DNA from: CAYYJM01 sp964471755
Lineage (GTDB): Bacteria > Planctomycetota > Planctomycetia > Gemmatales > Gemmataceae
Length of the DNA stretch: 20,422 bases
Assembly: GCA_964471755.1 (NCBI GenBank)
Contig: CAYYJM010000099.1
Span: 1-20,422, forward strand
Direction of reading: 5' to 3'
This document shows, piece by piece, positions 15,039-20,422 of this stretch (its first letter is position 1; every line of letters starts with the position of its first letter). The notes beneath the pieces are model-generated. The model was not told where the DNA came from, made no database searches, and worked only from the letters and a program-made list of their open reading frames with translations. Position numbers and translations under genes: made by a program.

Positions 15039-15838
15039 TGAAAACCCTCGATAGCAAGAAGCTGGTGCTGGCCCTGCTCGTTCTTCTGCCCACGGGCTGC
15101 GTCGAGCAGTACATGGCGAACCAGCCGAAGTACAAGCCGTTGACGGCGTCGTCGTTGTTCCCCGATGGCCGCTCCTCTCGACCGCTGGTCGAGGGGACGG
15201 TGTCGCGGAACTACCGTGACGATCCGCACCTGATGGCGGGTCTGAATCCGAAGCCGGCCGCCGGCATGGCTGCCGGGAATCGTGAAGGCGAACCGGCCGG
15301 CGAGTTGGTCGCCTTGCAGGAGCCCGGCCCGATGCCGGCTCCTCCGGCCACGCCGAACAAGGCAAATGGCGAGAAGTTCGTGGCGCAGTTCGCCACCACC
15401 TTCCCGATGGTCGTGTCGAAGGAGATGATCGAACGCGGCCGACAGCGGTACAACATTTACTGTTCCGTCTGTCATGGCTACACTGGCTCGGGAGACGGCA
15501 TGGTCGTGCAGCGCGGGTTCACTCCGCCGCCGTCGCTGGTCGGTGACAACCCGGTCGAGAAGGAGAACTTCTCGCGGGGTATCGCCTACCAGGGCCTGGC
15601 GGTTCCGCTGCCCGAGGCCCCCGTGGGATACTACTTCCACGTCATGACCGTCGGGTATGGAGCGATGCCCATGTATGCCAGCCAGATCCCGGTGGAGGAT
15701 CGCTGGGCCATCGCGAGCTACCTGCGGGCCTTGCAGCTGAGTCAGCGCTACAAGGTGAGTGCGGCGACCGACGAGATCAAGAAGAAGCTCGCCGAGAGTG
15801 AACAGCAGGCCACGAAGAAGGAAGGGGGTGCCCATTGA
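15038..15838 (+). CDS. actE: ACIII subunit ActE, monoheme cytochrome c lipoprotein
   Basis: 266-aa lipid-anchored cytochrome c of ACIII, expected to carry electrons from the ActA/ActB side to the oxidase. The signal ends in lipobox LPTGC with acceptor C21. A proline- and alanine-rich linker (about 70-108) precedes the cytochrome domain. The single heme motif is CSVCH (142-146), followed by GxxGxGDGM. M210 or M212 in YGAMPMY is the likely sixth ligand. The C-terminal helix ends in a lysine-rich tail. ATG 15038 overlaps the actD stop by one base and begins directly at the signal peptide. The longer open frame upstream is a shadow of actD. The 3' end overlaps the TTG start of actF by four bases. 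Confidence 0.94.
   Translation: MKTLDSKKLVLALLVLLPTGCVEQYMANQPKYKPLTASSLFPDGRSSRPLVEGTVSRNYRDDPHLMAGLNPKPAAGMAAGNREGEPAGELVALQEPGPMPAPPATPNKANGEKFVAQFATTFPMVVSKEMIERGRQRYNIYCSVCHGYTGSGDGMVVQRGFTPPPSLVGDNPVEKENFSRGIAYQGLAVPLPEAPVGYYFHVMTVGYGAMPMYASQIPVEDRWAIASYLRALQLSQRYKVSAATDEIKKKLAESEQQATKKEGGAH
15822..15828 (+). promoter_or_regulatory. Ribosome binding site supporting a TTG start for actF
   Basis: AAGGGGG lies inside the end of actE, six bases before the TTG at 15835. No ATG or GTG lies near this spacing. The next in-frame starts (GTG 15901, ATG 15904) would remove the N-terminal leader and sit at the edge of the first membrane helix without such a site. Confidence 0.5.
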
Positions 15839-17112
15839 GTACGGCGACACCTCCCGCAGCGACGCCGCCCGCTCCGACGGGCATCGCCGGGGTGGACCGA
15901 GTGATGATCGTCGCCCTGATCGCCGGGGCGGCTGGCCTGGGCGTCAGCGTCCTTGGCTACCTGGCCAGTCCGAACGATTTCTTCCGGGCCTACCTGGTGG
16001 CCTACTGTTTCGTCCTGGGTCTCAGCATGGGCAGCATGGGTCTGCTCATGCTGCAACACATGGTCGGTGGCCAGTGGGGGCTCGTACTCCGCCGACCGCT
16101 GGAGGCGGCCAGCTCGCCGCTGGTCCTGGCGGGCCTGGCGGTCTTGTTCCTGCCGCTGCTGCTCGGCTTGCCGATCCTCTACCCCTGGGCCGACCCGGCC
16201 GCGGTGGCGGCGGATTCGCATGGCATCCTGAAGGCCCGGCAGATCTACATGAACGTGCCGCTGTTCATCGCCCGGTTCGGCGTCTACTTCCTGATCTGGA
16301 TCGTCATGGCGATCTGTTTCCGCTGGTGGTCTCTTCGCGAGGACAAGGCGACCGACTCGCGGACGGTCAAGAGCCTGGGCGAATCGGTTCGTTACCTGGC
16401 CGCTCCCGGTCTGGTGATTTACTCTCTGTCGATGACCTTCGCCAGCATCGACTGGGGCATGTCGGTCAACAAGTACTGGTACTCGACCATGTACCCGGTG
16501 CTGTTCGCCTTCGGTGCGATGCTGTCGTCCCTGGTCTTCGTGCTGCCGGTGCTGATCCTGCTCAAGCCACGCAGTCGGCTCGGCACGCTGGCCAACCACA
16601 ACACGCTGTCGGACATCGCCAGTCTGCTGCTGGCCTTCACCCTGATGTGGGCCTACCTGGCGTTCAGCCAGTTCCTGCTGATCTGGTCGGCCAACCTGCG
16701 GGTCGAGGTCACCTACTACACCGGGCGTCTGGGCGAGGCGCTGGCCAGGGATCAGGAATACTTCAACGCGCACACCTTCGGCGGCTTCGGCTGGGTTGGG
16801 GCGCTGCTGGTCATTGGCCATTTCTTCATCCCGTTCATGCTCCTGCTGGTCCGCAAGATTCGGCACAGTCCGAACTGGCTGTTCGGCATCGCGATCTGGA
16901 TGCTGGTCATGCGGTTCATCGATTACCACTGGACCATCAGCCCGTCGCTGACCCAGGGGGAGATGCGGCCGAGCATGGTCTGGCTCGATGTGGCCGCCGC
17001 GGTGGGCCTGCTCGGCCTGCTCGTGGCTCTGTTCCTGTGGCAACTGCAACGGCAGCCGGTCGTGCCTGAACACGATCCGCGCGTGGTAGAAGCGGAGGCG
17101 CACCATGGCTGA
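15835..17112 (+). CDS. actF: ACIII subunit ActF, NrfD-like membrane protein
   Basis: 425-aa second large membrane subunit of ACIII, distantly related to ActC. About ten hydrophobic segments run from about residue 23 to 402. Motifs typical of ActF are SIDWGMSVNKYWYSTMYPV (204-222) and WAYLAFSQFLLIWSANL (272-288). The cytoplasmic or periplasmic ends are short; the first 20 residues are Pro/Ala/Thr-rich and the C-terminus ends EAEAHHG. The likely start is TTG 15835, overlapping the actE stop as TTGA with AAGGGGG upstream. This copies the four-base coupling seen at actA/actB. If ATG 15904 is used instead, the protein is 402 aa and loses only the non-conserved leader. The stop overlaps the next gene by 8 bp. 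Confidence 0.93.
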   Translation: MSTATPPAATPPAPTGIAGVDRVMIVALIAGAAGLGVSVLGYLASPNDFFRAYLVAYCFVLGLSMGSMGLLMLQHMVGGQWGLVLRRPLEAASSPLVLAGLAVLFLPLLLGLPILYPWADPAAVAADSHGILKARQIYMNVPLFIARFGVYFLIWIVMAICFRWWSLREDKATDSRTVKSLGESVRYLAAPGLVIYSLSMTFASIDWGMSVNKYWYSTMYPVLFAFGAMLSSLVFVLPVLILLKPRSRLGTLANHNTLSDIASLLLAFTLMWAYLAFSQFLLIWSANLRVEVTYYTGRLGEALARDQEYFNAHTFGGFGWVGALLVIGHFFIPFMLLLVRKIRHSPNWLFGIAIWMLVMRFIDYHWTISPSLTQGEMRPSMVWLDVAAAVGLLGLLVALFLWQLQRQPVVPEHDPRVVEAEAHHG

Positions 17113-17755
17113 TCCCGTACCCGGTGGCCACGGCGGAAGCAATGGCCACAGCAACGGCCACGCCACGAACGGTCACGCGACCAATGGCCATGCCGGCCAC
17201 GGTGGCGTCCGGTTCGAGCGAAGCGATGTCAAGCCGGGCGGCCTGTACATCTTTGCGCTGGTCCTCTCCATGATCGTCCTCGGGGCGGTCAGCGGAGTGA
17301 GCCTGATCTACGATTACCTGCGCAAGGAAGCCGAGCGTCAGAATCGCAACATCGCCACGCTGGTGGTGGACGCCGCGAAGAAACCGGGCGAGCAACTGCC
17401 GAACGACAACGGCAAGACCGGGCCGATCCTGGAAGGTATCGAGGGCACCAACCCCAGCGCCCCGCGCAGCGGTGTGATGGGCTACCCGACCCTGAGCGGC
17501 GAACTGATCCAGTCGTCGGACAAACGACTGACCAGTTACGGCTACCTGGACAAGGAAAAGAGCCTGGCTCACATCCCGATCGAGGTGGCCATCGAGCAGC
17601 TCGCGGGCAAGTTGCCGGTGCGGGCCAAGGCCCCCAAGGGGGTGGAAATCGGTTCGATCGTCAACCCCTGGAGCTTCTTCCGAAGCGGTTCCAGTTCCGG
17701 GCGCAAGGGCCTGGGAGTGGGGGGCGAGGATCGCAAACTGGAGGTGCCGAAATGA
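17105..17755 (+). CDS. Unassigned one-TM protein with His/Asn/Gly-rich N-terminus
   Basis: 216-aa protein in the respiratory operon between actF and sco; I cannot assign it to a named family. Residues 7-34 are low-complexity with six His (H9, H15, H19, H24, H29, H32) in NGH units, including an ATNGH pair at 20-29. One TM helix spans about 47-69. A charged helix (70-80) and a flexible linker follow. Residues of about 138-165 (SDKRLTSYGYLDKEKSLAHI, then PIEVAIEQL) resemble a short SYGW/Y-x-D...IPI-x-x-A motif that I recall from small membrane proteins near SCO and CoxB genes. The start is supported by GGAGG at 17094-17098, and the gene overlaps actF by 8 bp and sco by 4. Position suggests a role in oxidase assembly or ACIII-oxidase docking, by inference. 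Confidence 0.8.
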   Translation: MADPVPGGHGGSNGHSNGHATNGHATNGHAGHGGVRFERSDVKPGGLYIFALVLSMIVLGAVSGVSLIYDYLRKEAERQNRNIATLVVDAAKKPGEQLPNDNGKTGPILEGIEGTNPSAPRSGVMGYPTLSGELIQSSDKRLTSYGYLDKEKSLAHIPIEVAIEQLAGKLPVRAKAPKGVEIGSIVNPWSFFRSGSSSGRKGLGVGGEDRKLEVPK

Positions 17756-18636
17756 ATCGCTGCTGGCTGTCGGCCGTCGCACTGCTCCTGATGGTGTCGC
17801 TTCCAGTTCGGGCCGACGAGGAGATCCGCGCTCCGGCCACGCCGCAGCACGATCTGCGGCCCGAGGACGGCATCCCCCGGCAGTTCGAGAAAGCCGGCAT
17901 CGAGCAGAAACTCGACGCCCAGGTGCCGCTCGATCTGACCTTCAAGGACGATCAGGGCAACGACGTTCGCCTGGGCCAGTATTTCAACGGCCGGCCGGTT
18001 CTCCTGGTGATGGCCTACTTCCGCTGCGAGCGGCTGTGCCATCAGGTCTTGCAGGAAACCGTGAACCGGCTGTCCCGGATGTGGCGTTATCTGCCGGGCC
18101 GGGACTACGAGGTCGTCGTCGTCAGCTTCGACCCGACCGACACGCCGGAGATCGCGGCCCAGAACAAGGCCGTGTTTCTGGAGACCCTGAACAAGCGTGG
18201 TGCCGAGCGGGCGGTCCATTTCCTGACCGGGCCTGCGGAATCGAGTACGGCTCTGTGTCAGGCCGTCGGTTTCGGTTTCGATGCCGATCCGGCTCGGCCC
18301 GGCCAGTATGTGCATTCCAGCGGTGTGCTGGTGGTGACGCCGGAGGGGCGCGTCTCGAAGTACCTGCTCGGCCTGGCCTTCAGCGAGGAGCAGCTGCGCG
18401 ACGCGATCGAGAAGGCCGGCAAGGGGCAGATCGGGACGGCCGTCCAGTCGATCCTGCTCTTTTGCGGGCTCTACGACGGCACGACCGGCAAGTACACGGT
18501 GACGATCTACCGGGTGCTGCGCCTGGCCGGGGCTCTGACGGCGATCCCGCTGATCGTCTGTCTGTTCTGGCATTACCGCAAGGTGATGGCGGCCCGGCCG
18601 ATGCCGGCGAACGGCCCCGGCGAGCGTGGGGCGTAA
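17752..18636 (+). CDS. SCO1/SenC family copper chaperone, C-terminally anchored
   Basis: 294-aa SCO/SenC/PrrC protein, a thioredoxin-fold copper chaperone or thiol reductase that matures the CuA site of cytochrome oxidase subunit II. The N-terminus is a cleavable signal (1-21, LPVRA-DEE). The copper motif CxxxC is RCERLC (C92, C96), and H188 in YVHSSG is the third ligand. A hydrophobic helix at about 257-275 near the C-terminus would anchor the domain, the reverse of the usual N-terminal SCO anchor. The last residues (PGERGA) and the TAA stop lie inside a repeated sequence, so the original 3' end has probably been replaced. The start overlaps the preceding stop as ATGA. CoxB, its expected client, follows after 165 bp. 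Confidence 0.93.
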   Translation: MNRCWLSAVALLLMVSLPVRADEEIRAPATPQHDLRPEDGIPRQFEKAGIEQKLDAQVPLDLTFKDDQGNDVRLGQYFNGRPVLLVMAYFRCERLCHQVLQETVNRLSRMWRYLPGRDYEVVVVSFDPTDTPEIAAQNKAVFLETLNKRGAERAVHFLTGPAESSTALCQAVGFGFDADPARPGQYVHSSGVLVVTPEGRVSKYLLGLAFSEEQLRDAIEKAGKGQIGTAVQSILLFCGLYDGTTGKYTVTIYRVLRLAGALTAIPLIVCLFWHYRKVMAARPMPANGPGERGA

Positions 18637-18664
18637 GCCCCGGCGAGCGTGGGGCGTAAGCCCC
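18615..18664 (+). repeat. Tandem 23-bp repeat, two copies
   Basis: Two exact 23-bp units (18615-18637 and 18638-18660) plus four bases of a third. Each unit is CCCC followed by GGCGAGCGTGGGGCGTAAG. The first unit contains the sco stop codon. The motif resembles dispersed intergenic repeats that I recall from Gemmataceae genomes; the window itself shows only this cluster. Confidence 0.85.
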
Positions 18665-18801
18665 ATGAGTGCCTTCATTCGGAGAGAAGAGCAAAGATCG
18701 AAGATCATGGGGCTGACGCCCCACGCTCGCCGGGATTCCGACTCGGCGGGACGGCTGAGCGGTGGTGTGAAGCGGCATTCCTTGGATTTACAGGACGACT
18801 C
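18637..18801. other. Only large gap in the respiratory operon (sco-coxB)
   Basis: 165 bp between sco and coxB, against overlaps or gaps of at most 4 bp elsewhere in the cluster. It holds the second tandem repeat unit, the inverted copy and about 67 bp with no further structure that I can name. AGGA at 18792-18795 is the coxB ribosome binding site. An open frame runs through the gap into coxB from 18649, but its codons come from the repeat and are not expected to be translated. Confidence 0.7.
18639..18734 (+). repeat. Inverted repeat pair able to form a 30-bp stem
   Basis: Positions 18639-18668 are the reverse complement of 18705-18734 with one mismatch (A at 18659 versus C-derived change at 18715 region), separated by 36 nt. 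The left arm is the second tandem repeat unit extended by CATGA. RNA from this region would form a very stable hairpin within the operon transcript, with no T-run after it. Confidence 0.85.
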
Positions 18802-19824
18802 ATGCTCCTGGCGCAATTTCAACTGCTCCCTGAACAGGCCTCGACCTTTGGCCCGCTGGTCGATTCGCTGTTCGGTTTCGTCGTCGGAGTCGGTGCGGCC
18901 CTGACCGTGCTGGTCTTCGGACTGATGATCTACTTCGCGATTCGTTTTCGGCGACGTTCCGACGACGAGACGCCAAAGCCCATGCACGGCAACACCACCC
19001 TGGAGGTCGCCTGGTCGGTCATCCCCCTGCTCATCGGCATGGTGATGTTCGCCTGGGGCGCGATCGTCTACCTGCAACTGACCCGGCCGCCCGCCAATGC
19101 CATGGAGATCTACGTCGTCGGCCGGCAGTGGATGTGGAAGGTTCAACATCCCGAGGGACAGCGTGAGATCAACACGCTGCATGTGCCGGCTGGCCGACCT
19201 GTGCGGCTGATCATCACGTCGGAAGACGTGCTGCACAGCTTCTACATCCCGGCCTTCCGCACCAAGCAGGACGCCGTGCCGGGCCGGTACTCGAGCATCT
19301 GGTTCCAGGCGACCGAGCCGGGTGAATACCATCTGTTCTGTGCCGAATACTGCGGCACGGAACACTCGAAGATGATCGGCAAGGTCCACGTCATGGAGGC
19401 GGCCGACTACCAGCACTGGCTGACCTACCAGGGCCAGGACTCGATGGCCCGGAAGGGTGCCCAACTGTTCACGAAGCTCCAGTGCATCACCTGCCACGGC
19501 TTCAGCAGTCAGCAGCGGGCTCCGGTTCTCGAGGACATCTACCGCAGACGGGTGAACGTGACCGAGGGAGAGAAGGGCCCGCAGCGAACCGTTCTCGCGG
19601 ACGATAACTATCTCCGCGAATCGATCCTGCGACCCGATGCCAAGATCGTCGTCGGCTGGAAGAACATCATGCCCGCGTTTGAAGGGCAGGTGACGCCGGA
19701 GGAACTGAACCAGGTGATCGCGTACATCAAGACCTTGAAGCAAGGTCAGACGCCCGCGCGGGTCGAAGATACGCCGCACCCCGAATCGCTTAAGCCGGCT
19801 CAGCCACAGGGAGACTCCAAGTAA
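18802..19824 (+). CDS. coxB: Cytochrome c oxidase subunit II with fused cytochrome c (caa3 type)
   Basis: 340-aa subunit II of a heme-copper oxidase, which receives electrons at CuA and passes them to subunit I. Two TM helices lie at about 24-48 and 68-92. The cupredoxin domain carries a full CuA ligand set: H145, then C180, E182, C184, H188 and M191 in CAEYCGTEHSKM. A C-terminal cytochrome c domain follows, with CITCH (228-232) and M290 in NIMPAF as the probable sixth ligand. This fusion defines the caa3 type. The N-terminus is short, with no lipobox. ATG 18802 is chosen because AGGA (18792-18795) precedes it and the upstream open frame is repeat-derived. The stop shares a base with the coxA start (TAATG). 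Confidence 0.95.
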   Translation: MLLAQFQLLPEQASTFGPLVDSLFGFVVGVGAALTVLVFGLMIYFAIRFRRRSDDETPKPMHGNTTLEVAWSVIPLLIGMVMFAWGAIVYLQLTRPPANAMEIYVVGRQWMWKVQHPEGQREINTLHVPAGRPVRLIITSEDVLHSFYIPAFRTKQDAVPGRYSSIWFQATEPGEYHLFCAEYCGTEHSKMIGKVHVMEAADYQHWLTYQGQDSMARKGAQLFTKLQCITCHGFSSQQRAPVLEDIYRRRVNVTEGEKGPQRTVLADDNYLRESILRPDAKIVVGWKNIMPAFEGQVTPEELNQVIAYIKTLKQGQTPARVEDTPHPESLKPAQPQGDSK

Positions 19825-20422
19825 TGGACACGACATCGACCGGAACGCGGCAGGTCGATCTTCAGCCGCCGCAGCCGACTCCCTCCGAGCGAACCAATTA
19901 CCTGCACGTCGGGTACACGCTCCGCTCCTGGTTGTTCACGCTCGACCACAAGCGGATCGGCATTCTGTACCTGATCTCGGTCACGTTTGCCTTCATCCTG
20001 GGAGGCATCTTCGCGGCCGGCGTCCGACTCGAACTGACCACCCCGAAGGGGGATCTGTTCACCTCGGACACGTACAACAAGCTGTTCACGATGCACGGCA
20101 TCATGATGCTGTTCTTCTTCCTGGTGCCGTCGATCCCGGCAACGCTGGGCAACTTCGTGCTGCCCATGATGCTGGGCGCGAAGGATCTCGCCTTCCCGCG
20201 CATCAACCTGCTCAGCTGGTACGTCTTCATGGTGGCCTTCGCCTTTACCCTGTGGGCCATCCTCCAGGGCGGCGTGGACACCGGCTGGACGTTCTACACG
20301 CCGTACAGCTCGACGTACTCCAACTCGTACGTCATGGCGACGGCGGTCGGCGTGTTGATCTCCGGCTTCTCGTCGATCCTGACGGGGTTGAACTTCATCG
20401 TCACCGTCCACAAGATGCGGGC
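19824..20422 (+). CDS. coxA: Cytochrome c oxidase subunit I, 5' part
   Basis: The first 199 codons of subunit I, the heme a / heme-CuB catalytic subunit; the gene runs off the window. After a Pro/Thr-rich N-terminus, the family signature LDHKRIGILYL (40-50) leads into TM1. H91 in TMHGIMM is the low-spin heme ligand, and the following FFFLVPSIPATLGNFVLPMM is typical of TM2. PRINLLSWY (125-133) and GWTFYTPYS (154-162) are further landmarks. The CuB histidines and the Tyr cross-link lie beyond the window, so the catalytic centre cannot be checked here. ATG 19824 overlaps the coxB stop by one base (TAATG), consistent with translational coupling. Confidence 0.95.
   Translation, partial: MDTTSTGTRQVDLQPPQPTPSERTNYLHVGYTLRSWLFTLDHKRIGILYLISVTFAFILGGIFAAGVRLELTTPKGDLFTSDTYNKLFTMHGIMMLFFFLVPSIPATLGNFVLPMMLGAKDLAFPRINLLSWYVFMVAFAFTLWAILQGGVDTGWTFYTPYSSTYSNSYVMATAVGVLISGFSSILTGLNFIVTVHKMR

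Noticed and set aside
17127..17206. Possible CRISPR-like or tandem DNA repeat in the NGH-rich segment.
   Set aside because: The repetition is at the protein level; codons differ between units and there are no spacers.
18649..18801. N-terminal extension of coxB through the inverted repeat.
   Set aside because: The added residues are encoded by the repeat and spacer, and there is no ribosome binding site at 18649. ATG 18802 has AGGA at good spacing and starts close to the first TM helix.

Overview
The window is GC-rich, and every gene in it lies on the + strand. Several features suggest a planctomycete, probably of the Gemmatales/Gemmataceae type: a DUF1559 prepilin-like protein with the H-X9-DG signature, an alternative complex III (ACIII) gene cluster joined to a caa3-type cytochrome oxidase, and a GGCGAGCGTGGGGCGTAAG-type repeat of the kind I recall from that group. 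The taxonomic assignment is inference from gene content only.

Layout. (1) Positions 1-2264: a secreted Kelch-repeat plus fibronectin III protein, preceded by a perfect 11-bp hairpin. (2) 2421-5657: a two-component pair, a membrane histidine kinase followed by an NtrC-type sigma-54 activator whose GAFTGA loop is changed to NSFTGA. (3) 5713-7208: a good sigma70-like promoter, a small lipoprotein and a DUF1559 prepilin-like protein. (4) 7208-8510: a TauE/SafE permease overlapping a DUF1634 membrane protein. A repeat cluster and a hairpin covering the ribosome binding site precede them. (5) 8511-8893: a 383-bp gap with hairpins and, at most, weak promoter signals. (6) 8894 to the right edge: actA-actB-actC-actD-actE-actF, an unassigned one-TM protein, SCO, coxB (fused to cytochrome c) and the first 199 codons of coxA.

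The last block reads as a respiratory operon. ACIII (pentaheme ActA, Fe-S/molybdopterin-fold ActB, NrfD-like ActC and ActF, DUF3341 ActD, monoheme ActE) oxidises quinol. Electrons would then pass to the caa3 oxidase (CuA plus heme c in CoxB, heme a/CuB in CoxA), and SCO would help to load CuA. Neighbouring genes overlap or sit within 4 bp throughout, except for one 165-bp gap between sco and coxB. That gap carries a tandem 23-bp repeat and an inverted copy able to form a roughly 30-bp stem, and the repeat also supplies the last codons and the stop of sco.

I found no complete novel system such as a defence island, CRISPR array or mobile element with a transposase. The best leads are the repeat in the respiratory operon, the unassigned His/Asn/Gly-rich protein before sco, the His-rich linker in ActB, the NSFTGA activator, and the repeat and hairpin cluster before the TauE/DUF1634 pair.
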